Part shown: piece by piece, positions 45,467 through 53,938 of the stretch
How positions within the stretch are numbered: position 1 is the first letter of the stretch
Layout of the letters: each line of letters opens with the position of its first letter
Assembly: GCA_035271585.1 (NCBI GenBank)
Contig: DATERL010000043.1
Coordinates: 6,449 to 70,448 of the forward strand
DNA: 64,000 nucleotides
Source: Roseimarinus sp035271585
GTDB taxonomy: Bacteria; Bacteroidota; Bacteroidia; Bacteroidales; Prolixibacteraceae
Reading direction: 5' to 3'
Position numbers and translations under genes: made by a program
Notes under the pieces: model-generated
Seen by the model: the letters and a program-made list of their open reading frames with translations, nothing else
What the model was told of the DNA's origin: nothing
The model's database searches: none

Positions 45467-45612
45467 TCAGTCCACCCAAATCTTAACTTGATCCTGTAGT
45501 TGCCCCTTTATGAAGTTGATGCGAGCTCCAAACCTCGCTGTTTAACATTCTCGGTCAATGTGTATAACTTGTTATAGAGCGTTTGCGTTTTATCTATTCT
45601 TGTAATATTCAT
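45467..45612 (-). pseudogene. Remnant of an unidentified gene downstream of the GH2 gene
   Basis: From an ATG at 45612, overlapping the last codons of the GH2 gene, the minus strand reads MNITRIDKTQTLYNKLYTLT then ENVKQRGLELASTS before a stop at 45508. Shifting frame by one at that stop, it continues FIKGQLQDQVKIWVD to a stop at 45467. The composition looks coding-like and the two parts read as one protein split by a frameshift. No family recognised; a chance pair of frames cannot be excluded. Confidence 0.35.
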
Positions 45613-47386
45613 TCATAACATACCAAGCCTTTTTCTTTTCCCCTTTTTCGGATAATAATCCTTTTCGATTATATCCATTTTGATAAACCGGGTGCATTCT
45701 TCCCAATGATTTGTAATCGAATAAAAGCCATGGGCAAACCCCACATAAATTAGGGGTATTATTGAACATTTCAAGCTGATCTCTGTAAATATTTGCCTGA
45801 TACTCTTCCGTCCAATATGCGGCCTCGTCGCTTGGTCCATAATTGCTTCCAAACAGAGCTTCTCCTCCAAATTCAGATATGAAAACAGGTTTTTCGGGAT
45901 AAATTAACTTCCATTTCGTTTCTGTTGGTTTACCTTGCCATGGGGCATACCAACCTACATATTCATTTAGCGCTATTATATCAGAATAATTATAAAGCGT
46001 ATCCCAAACATTAAAGGTATTATTATCATACCCCTGAGTATTCACAACATGTGTAATTAATCGCGTGGAGTCGATTGCCCTGCATTTTTTGGTCAACTCA
46101 ATTAATTCTTTGTCTCTGTTTGGGGTAAAGGAATAGGTTTCGTTCGAAAGGTTCCAAATAATAACGCCACAACGATTTTTATCCCTGTGAATCATTTCGT
46201 TAAGCATTGTTTCCATTTTTAAAGGAATAGCACTATTCGAAAACTCAATGTGCTGATATAAGGGCAATTCGTCCCACACCATTAAGCCCATCTTTTCGGC
46301 TTCGCGTACCATGTATTCGTTGTGCGGATAATGGGCAAGGCGAACCAAATTACAGCCCAATTCTTTAGCGGCATTCAAAAGGATTTGTGCATCTTCTTTA
46401 GAAAATGCCCTGGTTCCTGAATAGGGGTTTTCTTCATGAATATTAACTGCTTTTAAAAAGATTGGTTTCTTATTCAATAGCACTTCATTTCCCCGCACTT
46501 CAATAGATCTAAACCCAATTTCTTCGGCAATTTTATCGGTTTCACTTTCAATAATAATGTTATATAATTTTGGGTTGTACGGAGACCAAAGTTCAAAGGT
46601 TGAAGCAAATTCAAGTTTTGCCAAACCATTTTTATCCGACTTTATTTCAAAAGAACGATTGAGTTCGGGTATTTTAATTGTAATAATTTGTTCGGACTGA
46701 GTTCCGTTTAGTTGAACCCATGCCAAAACGGTGTCAATACTACCTTTTTTTAACTGAACAAAGTAATCCGAGATATAAGTATCGCTGGTCTCAATAAGGT
46801 TGACCTGACGGGTTACACCTCCATAATTCAACCAGTCGTAGCCATTCCCGGGCAAGCCATTTCCTCTGCGATTATTGTTTGCCATCACAACAATACTGTT
46901 TGTACTCTCCTTAATTTTATCGGTAATTTCGAACTGAAAAGGGGTGAAACCTCCTTCATGACTTCCAATTTTCTCTCCATTTAAATAAACATCGGCCAAG
47001 TAATTTACGGCACCAAAATGCAAAAATAATCTTTTCCTTTTTTGAAGTAAATAATTGAATTCCTTTTGATACCAAACAGTTCCTTCAAAATAAGTCAGCT
47101 CACACATTTGAGAATTAAAATCACCCGGAACTTTGAGTACCGGACCTCCTTTAAATGAATACTCAAAAAAATCGGTCTTTTTTTCCGCCTCTTTCTCTAA
47201 CCAAACCTGCCTCCACTCCCCTATTCCCGTTGGATCAATAATAGCATTCCATTTGCCATTCAAACTTTTACAATCGCGCGATTGAGTATTAATCATTGCA
47301 GTTTGTCCACTCGAATTTTGCACTAAAAAAACAATGAATAAAAATATCATCATCCATACATTGGGTATTATCTTTCCTTGCTTCAT
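45590..47386 (-). CDS. Secreted GH2-family glycosidase
   Basis: 598-aa exo-glycosidase with a signal peptide (hydrophobic stretch MMIFLFIVFLVQNSSG; start at 47386, since the longer reading from 47431 adds a polar stretch ahead of it). Domain order is the GH2 one: jelly-roll sugar-binding (about 50-215; VPGDFNSQMCELTYFEGTVW, LHFGAVNYLADVYLNGEKIG), Ig-like (about 215-300), and a TIM barrel with acid/base Glu416 (NLSNETYS) and nucleophile Glu505 (ISEFGGEA). The NLVRLAHYPHNEYM motif is also typical. Substrate (glucuronide, galactoside or mannoside) is not readable. It has its own promoter region with the 37-bp motif shared with the 53456 gene. Confidence 0.9.
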   Translation of the reverse strand: MKQGKIIPNVWMMIFLFIVFLVQNSSGQTAMINTQSRDCKSLNGKWNAIIDPTGIGEWRQVWLEKEAEKKTDFFEYSFKGGPVLKVPGDFNSQMCELTYFEGTVWYQKEFNYLLQKRKRLFLHFGAVNYLADVYLNGEKIGSHEGGFTPFQFEITDKIKESTNSIVVMANNNRRGNGLPGNGYDWLNYGGVTRQVNLIETSDTYISDYFVQLKKGSIDTVLAWVQLNGTQSEQIITIKIPELNRSFEIKSDKNGLAKLEFASTFELWSPYNPKLYNIIIESETDKIAEEIGFRSIEVRGNEVLLNKKPIFLKAVNIHEENPYSGTRAFSKEDAQILLNAAKELGCNLVRLAHYPHNEYMVREAEKMGLMVWDELPLYQHIEFSNSAIPLKMETMLNEMIHRDKNRCGVIIWNLSNETYSFTPNRDKELIELTKKCRAIDSTRLITHVVNTQGYDNNTFNVWDTLYNYSDIIALNEYVGWYAPWQGKPTETKWKLIYPEKPVFISEFGGEALFGSNYGPSDEAAYWTEEYQANIYRDQLEMFNNTPNLCGVCPWLLFDYKSLGRMHPVYQNGYNRKGLLSEKGEKKKAWYVMNEYYKNR

Positions 47387-47444
47387 CACTTTTGTTTGTT
47401 TTGTAGTGCTTTTTGAGTGCCCATTCAACATGTGTAGGCTTAAA

Positions 47445-47481
47445 ATACGACTATGAGTTAAACATAAAATTAAACAATATT
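47445..47481 (-). promoter_or_regulatory. Shared 37-bp motif, copy 1 (upstream of GH2 gene)
   Basis: On the plus strand it starts ATACGACTA, has GTTAA and CATA in the middle, then AATTAAAC. It matches 53547-53583 at 29 of 37 positions without gaps. It lies 58 bp before the 47386 start and has the same orientation to its gene as copy 2. Probably a regulator site or a non-housekeeping sigma promoter. The rest of 47387-47651 shows no gene. Confidence 0.55.
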
Positions 47482-47651
47482 TTAGAATGCCCTTTTTATT
47501 CCTTAAAGATAAAATTAATCTATTAGAGTTATAAATATAGATTACATTTTCAGCTGCAATACTTGCGCAAGCGGTGCTATAGATTTTGCTTGGTAAGGCT
47601 AAATATTAATTGTAATTCACAAAACTAATTCGAATATCAATTCCTAATTCC

Positions 47652-49133
47652 CTATTCAATAACAAATTTCATTTTATTAAACAGATCATTTAAATTAACT
47701 ACCGCTATTCGTGACGCTATATCAGACATGGCGTAGGGGACAATTAGGGTTTCATTAAAAATCATACTACCGCAAGAATATATGACATTGGGGACATATC
47801 CTTCGCGCTCTTCTTCGGTTGCCGATAATAAAGGCTCATCTAATCGGGCAATTATTTTTGTAGGATCATTTAGATCAAGCAGTATTACTCCAATAGAATA
47901 CTGTCGCATACTGCCTACTCCATGTGTTAGAACCAACCAACCTTTGTCGGTTTCGATGGGTGAACCACAATTCCCGATTTGTACAAACTCCCAGGGCTGT
48001 TTGGGTTTCTGAATAAGAATTGGAGAATGCCAAAAATGCAAATTATCGGAAAACATAATATAATTATTTTCACCATCTTGTCGCGATAGCATAGCATATT
48101 TCCCATTCACTTTTCGTGGAAAAAGTGCCATTCCTTTATTTTTCACTCCTTCGCCGTTAAGGGTAATAATATTGAACGTTTGAAAGTCTTTTGTCTCAAT
48201 TAGCTGAGAAAGAATACTGTGCCCATTGAATGCAGTATAAGTTGCATAATAAGTTTCTTCTCCATCATCGTGAGTAAATCTAACAAACCGCGCATCCTCA
48301 ATCCCCTTGCTTTCATTATATGAAACAGGAAATATTACACGCTCGCAAATTGCTGTTTCGTCATCAAATTTCACTTTATAGTTCGAGTCTGCCAGCCAAT
48401 TAACAACGTTAATTGTCCAATGGTCAGTTTTAAAGTCGAGATTTATATAAACTTCTTGTATGCTTAGTTTTAGTTCGGCATGAGTAAAAAAAACAGGAAG
48501 TTGGTTCATTATGGTCTGACTGGTTTCATTCCATGCTTTTAAGTCTTTTAGCTTAAGTTGAAACAAATCATTGTTATAGAATGGGTCGTGAACCATAGCA
48601 GGCGTTTCAACATATTCTGACACACTATCGAAATTGAATGAAAAATTTTGATCTACTATTCCGCTTCTAAAAACGATGGATGAGATGTGCCCCTCTCCGG
48701 TTGCACGCAAGCTCATAATAAACCTCAAACTCCCCTTCGGAAGTAGTGTTTGATCGGGGTGTGGAACAATAGATGGGTTGAAAAGTGCAGCAGATTCAAT
48801 AGAATACTCCATGGTAAGATAAGCCCCAATAAGCAATTTTTGGGTCTTATTAACAATGGTGTTTTGTGAAATATAGTCGGATATTTTGTCGTAGTGCCTT
48901 AAAAATTGCTGCTGAATATTTCTGTGGCGATCGGCAAAAAGTAGCAGGGTTTCCTGCAAAAGTTTTTCGCCCTCTTTTTTACTAAGTTTAAGAACACGGA
49001 GTATTATATTGCCTATTCGTGGCAATTCGCTCGGAATATGAGGTAATGCAATTACTCGCGAATTATCTCCGGCGATTTTCATTTTTTTTCGCTTTACAAT
49101 TTGTTTTAAGTCCATTGATTGCTTCATATTCAT
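47652..49133 (-). CDS. GH130-family glycosidase/phosphorylase (long form)
   Basis: 493-aa cytosolic protein with a ~170-residue N-terminal extension (helical, RIGNIILRVLKLSKKEGEK) ahead of a five-bladed GH130 propeller: GIEDARFVRF holds the acidic catalytic pair, followed by NKGMALFPRKVNGKYAMLSR, GNCGSPIETDKGWLVLTHGVG and EGYVPNVIYSCG. GH130 enzymes act on beta-mannosides, mostly by phosphorolysis. This long form differs from the 313-aa GH130 three genes upstream, so the two may cut different linkages or chain ends. Last gene of the GT4/GH130 operon, 4 bp after the 49138 gene. Confidence 0.87.
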   Translation of the reverse strand: MNMKQSMDLKQIVKRKKMKIAGDNSRVIALPHIPSELPRIGNIILRVLKLSKKEGEKLLQETLLLFADRHRNIQQQFLRHYDKISDYISQNTIVNKTQKLLIGAYLTMEYSIESAALFNPSIVPHPDQTLLPKGSLRFIMSLRATGEGHISSIVFRSGIVDQNFSFNFDSVSEYVETPAMVHDPFYNNDLFQLKLKDLKAWNETSQTIMNQLPVFFTHAELKLSIQEVYINLDFKTDHWTINVVNWLADSNYKVKFDDETAICERVIFPVSYNESKGIEDARFVRFTHDDGEETYYATYTAFNGHSILSQLIETKDFQTFNIITLNGEGVKNKGMALFPRKVNGKYAMLSRQDGENNYIMFSDNLHFWHSPILIQKPKQPWEFVQIGNCGSPIETDKGWLVLTHGVGSMRQYSIGVILLDLNDPTKIIARLDEPLLSATEEEREGYVPNVIYSCGSMIFNETLIVPYAMSDIASRIAVVNLNDLFNKMKFVIE

Positions 49134-49137
49134 TTAA

Positions 49138-50166
49138 TTATTTATTTTTTGTTTGTATAATTTGCTGATAAACATCAATATAACCATCGACCATTTTTTC
49201 GAGACTAAAATTTGACATTGCCCATTCACGGCAATACTTCCGTTTGATAGAATCTATTTTATTTAAAGACTCAACAGCTTCGTCAACGGTATTTACAAGA
49301 AATCCTGTTTTAGTATCATCAATTAATTCGGGCATCGATCCTCTGTTAAAAGCTACAACGGGTGTTCCGCAAAACATAGCCTCGGCAACACTCAATCCAA
49401 AAGGTTCGTCAAAGCTAATGGGGTGTAATAAGGCAGCAGCTTCACCCAACAATTGGTCTCTTTTTTGGGGACCCGAGTTGCCAACGTACACAATGTCGAT
49501 ATCGTTAACAAAAGGTTTTACTTTTTCTTTAAAATAGGCTTCATCTTGAATTAATCCTGAAATGATTAATTTTTTGTTTGCTTTTTTGGCAATTTGAATG
49601 GCTTCCCATGCTCCTTTTTCAGGATGTATCCGACCAAAAAACAGCAGGTAATTTTTAGGTTTGGGATTAAAAGTAAAATCCTTGCTGTCTATTCCATTGT
49701 AAACTGTGGCCATATAATCGAGTTCAGCACTTCGGTCTGAATTACTAATAGAAACATAGAAATTGTTGCTGTTGTATTTTTTATATACCGGAATTATTTT
49801 TTGGGATGAAAACCCATGAATGGTTGTAAGCATGGGCGTTTTAATTAAGCGGGAATAGCTTAGCGGAAGAAAATCAAAATTATTATGAATGATATCAAAC
49901 TTCGAAGCCTGCTCCATTATATTGCTAATATGCAGGCACTCCCACACTTTAGGATCGAGCAAGCTATCTTCGGCATAAGCTGTTTGCGAAACAAATTGCA
50001 ATTTTGCCTCTGTATGTGAATTGCCCGTCGCAAATAAGGTTACATCTACTCCTCTTTTTATCAATCCTTCGGTTATATTTGAAGTTACCTGCTCCCATGG
50101 CCCATATTTCAAAGGCGGTGTACGCCACGCTATGGGCGCTAAAATGCCAACTTTCATTTTATTCAT
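49138..50166 (-). CDS. GT4-family glycosyltransferase
   Basis: 342-aa cytosolic retaining transferase of the GT-B fold: N-terminal acceptor domain (VGILAPIAWRTPPLKYGPWE), middle FGRIHPEKGAWEAIQIAKK, and the donor-site EX7E motif in EPFGLSVAEAMFCGTPVVAF. It lies between the two GH130 genes in the same operon, so it probably builds the glycan that they shorten or recycle. Donor sugar (GDP-mannose is a reasonable guess) cannot be read. Confidence 0.88.
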   Translation of the reverse strand: MNKMKVGILAPIAWRTPPLKYGPWEQVTSNITEGLIKRGVDVTLFATGNSHTEAKLQFVSQTAYAEDSLLDPKVWECLHISNIMEQASKFDIIHNNFDFLPLSYSRLIKTPMLTTIHGFSSQKIIPVYKKYNSNNFYVSISNSDRSAELDYMATVYNGIDSKDFTFNPKPKNYLLFFGRIHPEKGAWEAIQIAKKANKKLIISGLIQDEAYFKEKVKPFVNDIDIVYVGNSGPQKRDQLLGEAAALLHPISFDEPFGLSVAEAMFCGTPVVAFNRGSMPELIDDTKTGFLVNTVDEAVESLNKIDSIKRKYCREWAMSNFSLEKMVDGYIDVYQQIIQTKNK

Positions 50167-50267
50167 TTTTTATTCAAAATACTGTTAATACATCCTGCAT
50201 TTACCTTCGTTTTAGTAAAACAAACACTCTAATTGAGTAGAACTACTTTTAACGAGGTACATTCATT

Positions 50268-51209
50268 CTACAGGGCACTTCTGCTATTTTTGAGACAATG
50301 ATCCACCAGTTCCTCAAGGTTTGCAGTTCCTACACACATTACCGTATCGGCCGCACCCCAATAAATTTTCACACTTCCGTCGGATTCGGGAATTGCACCA
50401 CACGAAAAAACAACGTTGGGTACATAACCCGTAATTTCGTAGGTTTCTTCCGGTTGAAGGATCCATTCATCGCCTACTGCTATTATTTTAGCCGGATTAT
50501 GTAAATCGTGCAGCGCTACTCCAAGTCGGTAAACGCTGCCCGCCATGGTTGGAAATACGCCATGATAAATATTGAGCCATCCGCGCGAAGTTTTAATAGG
50601 CGTTGCGCCGGGACCAATTTTCATTTCATCCCAATGATATTGCATGGGCTTCATTATCAATTCCGAATCGCCCCAATATCTTAAATCGGGTGAATAAGAA
50701 ATCCAGATGGCCCAGGGCGAAATATCGGAGTGAGGGCGGTCTAAGCGTGCATACAATCCGTTAAATTTCTCCGGAAAAATAACCACGTTTCTATAATCGG
50801 CCTCGGTAATTAACGACAAGCGCTCAATGGACTGAAAATCCTTAGTTTTAGCTAGGCCAATTCTCACACCGTGTTGCGAATAAGCGCTGTAGGTGATCAA
50901 ATACTCGCCTTCGATAAATACAATGCGAGGATCTTCTATGCCATAAGCTTCGTATGTTTTAAAAACGCCTTCGGTAGCAGGTGTTAAAAAAGGCTTCGGA
51001 TCTACTTTAAAATTAAAACCATCGCTACTCACCGCTTTCCCAATAATACTTCGTCCGTTTAGCTTGTGAGACCTAAAGAGCATAATGTACTCGTTATTGT
51101 GTTTCACCATACCTGCATTGTGAACTGTTGCCACCGGATACGGAACATCGTTTTTTGTTAGAATAGGATTATTTGAATATCTTTTAATTAATTTGTTTTT
51201 CATTTTCAT
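50268..51209 (-). CDS. GH130-family mannoside phosphorylase-like enzyme (short form)
   Basis: 313-aa five-bladed propeller without signal peptide: TVHNAGMVKHNNEYIMLFRS, the catalytic Asp region YGIEDPRIVFIEGEYLITYS, YARLDRPHSD, KIGPGATPIKTSRGWLNIYHGV and GYVPNVVFSCGAI. The length and the GPGATPI and IYHGV segments are those of GH130 members phosphorolysing beta-1,2- or beta-1,4-mannosides. Cytosolic location fits use of an internal or imported oligosaccharide. Second gene of the operon. Confidence 0.9.
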   Translation of the reverse strand: MKMKNKLIKRYSNNPILTKNDVPYPVATVHNAGMVKHNNEYIMLFRSHKLNGRSIIGKAVSSDGFNFKVDPKPFLTPATEGVFKTYEAYGIEDPRIVFIEGEYLITYSAYSQHGVRIGLAKTKDFQSIERLSLITEADYRNVVIFPEKFNGLYARLDRPHSDISPWAIWISYSPDLRYWGDSELIMKPMQYHWDEMKIGPGATPIKTSRGWLNIYHGVFPTMAGSVYRLGVALHDLHNPAKIIAVGDEWILQPEETYEITGYVPNVVFSCGAIPESDGSVKIYWGAADTVMCVGTANLEELVDHCLKNSRSAL

Positions 51210-51221
51210 TTGGGTTTTATT

Positions 51222-53456
51222 TTATTCTTTACGGTAATAATCTTCATGCGCTTTCAGCACATTTAAATATGAAATTAGATAAGCTAAAGTACTCTCGGCA
51301 CCTTGATTCTGGTTTACGCCATAACTTTCAAGGCCATCAAAACAACCCTTTGTTTCGTGGTTAAAGAGATTCATTCGTAAATCATTTTCACCTAAAAACC
51401 ATTTGAATGATTTAAACAGCTTACTCAAATAGTTTTTGTCGTTGCTTACATTATATGCCTGTCTGAACATTAAAACCATCGCCATGGCATCAATTGGCTG
51501 CTGTGCAAACACAGAGCGATCGCTATTCTTTCTGAACCATTTTTCGTTTCCAATAACCGATAAATACCCATTACTCATGGTTTGGCTGATTAGAAAATTC
51601 ATTGAATCGAAGGCAACTTCCCTAACTTGGTCTTCATTCAAAATTTCTGTTGCATGTAGCATTGCTAGTGGGAGTATTGCATTATCGTAAGCCAGTAAAT
51701 CTTCAAACCAATTCCAATTATCATGGGTATTTGCCTGGTAATGATCAATTAGAACGTGCGCTAGTTTCCTCAGTTTTTCAATCATAATATCGTCCGACAT
51801 GTTACTTCTCAAATAGTGGCAAATGCCAATTATAGTATTGGCAATACTTCGTATCGATTTTAAATTATCAAAAACCGGTATGGACTCGTTAAATATAAGT
51901 CGCCCAATTTGATAGTACGAGGCATTGGGTGAATTATCAAGCATATATCCAATTGCCCAAATTGTTCTTCCAAAAGAATCTTCGGAGCCTACCTCGTCTA
52001 AAAACTGTCTGCTATAACTTAAAAAATTTCTGAAGCTGCCATCAGGGTTTTGCATGTAATAAATGTAGCTTAGATAAATTGAACACAACTTAAGTGCGGA
52101 GGTATCTTTTTTAACTTTATAGGTCATTAGGGCCATCAATAAAGCCCTGGAATTATCATCTAAGCAATATCCCTCTTTAAAATTGGGTATTCCAAACTTT
52201 GCATGTTGAATAATGCCAGTATCGTCGGTAAGGCGTTTTATATGCTCAATTGAAAATGTGGGTAAAAGCGAGATATCGAAGGGAACAAGCTCCTTCTTTT
52301 CAATTTTAATATCTTCTTCAACCACTTGTTCAACTACGTCGTTGTAAATTGAACCAATTTTTGGCCAAGTTATCTTTCTGCCATGCTCAAATGCCTTTTT
52401 TCGAATGGCCAATCGTTTTTCAGGATGATCAAGCAGATCAATTAAAACGTTCGACAGCCCATCGGTGTCGCCAAAATCGAAAAGAAGCCCCCTTCCCTTG
52501 CTCAATAGTTCAGTGGCGTGCCAGTAAGGAGTTGAGACTACTGCTGAGCCAGCCCCCACGGCATAAGCAAGTGTTCCACTAGTTATTTGCGCCTCGTTAA
52601 GGTAGGGTGTAATGTAAATATCGGAGGCATACAAATACTTAAAAAGCTCTTTTTGTGTTGTAAATTCGTTGAGCAAAACAACATTTTTCTCCAGTTTCAA
52701 ATCTTCAACAAGCTGGGTTAAATATAAGCGGTACTCTTCGCCCGAATGCCTAACAACGTTGGGATGTGTTTTGCCCAGCACAATATAAAGCACATCGGGG
52801 TGTTTTTCAACCACCTTGAGCAATGCTTGTATGGCTACCTCAATACCTTTGTTCCGACCAACAAACCCAAATGTAAGCAGCACCTTTTTCTTTTCGAGCT
52901 TAAACTCTTTTTTAACCTCTTCCTGAATATATCGAAAGTTGGGCACACCATGCTCTATATAGGCAATTTTTTCTTTTGGAATACCATATATTTCAATCAG
53001 CATTTCTATTGCTTTATGACTCATAACCACCACCCTATTGGCCATTTTACAAATGCGTTGTAAAATTTCTTTCTGGGCGTACGTTGGAATTTGCATAACG
53101 GTATGCAGCGTTACAATTAGAGGCATATCCAGCTGATGGAGCAAGGGCAGAATATAAACGCCATCTTGTCCACCAAAAACACCAAATTCATGCTGCAATA
53201 TGCAACAATCTGCACCACTTATATTTATAGCCTTGGCAGCAGCCAAATAATCTTCCTGAAACTCCTGTCTTATCGTAAACTTAACTTCTTCGGGATAGCT
53301 TAGTTCCTGATCGAAATCGTTGATGGCTACAATAAAACTCTTTTCATGATGAGGCTCGTCAATGTCGGAAGCAAGCATAGAATTGAATAGGTTTTGGGTA
53401 AATGTTCCAATACCACATTGACGAGGTGGATAGGTTGCAATGTACGCATTTTTCAT
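51222..53456 (-). CDS. GT4 glycosyltransferase fused to an (alpha/alpha)6-barrel domain
   Basis: 744-aa protein: GT4 domain at about 1-375 (start IATYPPRQCGIGTFTQNL; LQHEFGVFGGQDGVYI; TFGFVGRNKGIEVAIQAL; donor region ASDIYITPYLNEAQITSGTLAYAVGAG), a short linker rich in Lys/Glu, then about 400-740 a helical toroid resembling sugar-processing barrels (FKEGYCLDDNSRALLMALM, YMQNPDGSFRNF, ESYGVNQNQGAESTLAYL). The second domain could hydrolyse or epimerise the product made by the first, or bind it. The fusion with neighbouring GH130 genes points to one pathway. First gene of the operon; the 37-bp motif lies 90 bp upstream. Confidence 0.85.
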   Translation of the reverse strand: MKNAYIATYPPRQCGIGTFTQNLFNSMLASDIDEPHHEKSFIVAINDFDQELSYPEEVKFTIRQEFQEDYLAAAKAINISGADCCILQHEFGVFGGQDGVYILPLLHQLDMPLIVTLHTVMQIPTYAQKEILQRICKMANRVVVMSHKAIEMLIEIYGIPKEKIAYIEHGVPNFRYIQEEVKKEFKLEKKKVLLTFGFVGRNKGIEVAIQALLKVVEKHPDVLYIVLGKTHPNVVRHSGEEYRLYLTQLVEDLKLEKNVVLLNEFTTQKELFKYLYASDIYITPYLNEAQITSGTLAYAVGAGSAVVSTPYWHATELLSKGRGLLFDFGDTDGLSNVLIDLLDHPEKRLAIRKKAFEHGRKITWPKIGSIYNDVVEQVVEEDIKIEKKELVPFDISLLPTFSIEHIKRLTDDTGIIQHAKFGIPNFKEGYCLDDNSRALLMALMTYKVKKDTSALKLCSIYLSYIYYMQNPDGSFRNFLSYSRQFLDEVGSEDSFGRTIWAIGYMLDNSPNASYYQIGRLIFNESIPVFDNLKSIRSIANTIIGICHYLRSNMSDDIMIEKLRKLAHVLIDHYQANTHDNWNWFEDLLAYDNAILPLAMLHATEILNEDQVREVAFDSMNFLISQTMSNGYLSVIGNEKWFRKNSDRSVFAQQPIDAMAMVLMFRQAYNVSNDKNYLSKLFKSFKWFLGENDLRMNLFNHETKGCFDGLESYGVNQNQGAESTLAYLISYLNVLKAHEDYYRKE

Positions 53457-53546
53457 GTGTATATATTTTTAGATATAAGTAAATCAATGTTTTAATGAAT
53501 GGACTTAACTTACATTAGGGTTTACACACCCATGTCTTGTCCTAGG

Positions 53547-53583
53547 ATACGACTACAGGTTAACCATACAATTAAACTGCATT
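53547..53583 (-). promoter_or_regulatory. Shared 37-bp motif, copy 2 (upstream of the GT4/GH130 operon)
   Basis: Matches 47445-47481 at 29 of 37 positions (ATACGACTA ... GTTAA ... CATA ... AATTAAAC ... ATT) in the same orientation to its operon, 90 bp before the 53456 start. See copy 1. Confidence 0.55.
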
Positions 53584-53938
53584 ATTGAAGATACTATTAG
53601 GAATTTTACACTTTAGCGATAAATGAAATCTATTAGAATAGTAGCCGATCACGAGCATCATTCTTGTAAAGATACACCAAACTTAATGTTTTGGCAAAAA
53701 ATTAAGATATAAACCTAAAACACAATACCTTATAATCGCCCGTCAAGAACTGACAGTTTTTGTCTTTCGTTATATTGGGGCAAAATGCAATTCGCCCGTG
53801 TTAAATTTGCCCTTCAATTTTTAATCAAGGGCATTTGCAATCATTTCACTCCGTTTTCTATTCCTTCGATATTATTTGGCTTTTAAAATGAAAAGCAGTT
53901 AAACGAATTGGCCGAATGGGTAAAAACGAAAGGAAGGC
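53584..53938. other. Intergenic region; weak hairpin, no gene
   Basis: Between the GT4/GH130 operon and the end of the giant surface-protein gene. A hairpin TTTGCCCTT / AAGGGCATTT (53807-53836) with an AT-rich loop may end the minus-strand giant transcript. No coding sequence can be supported. Confidence 0.4.
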
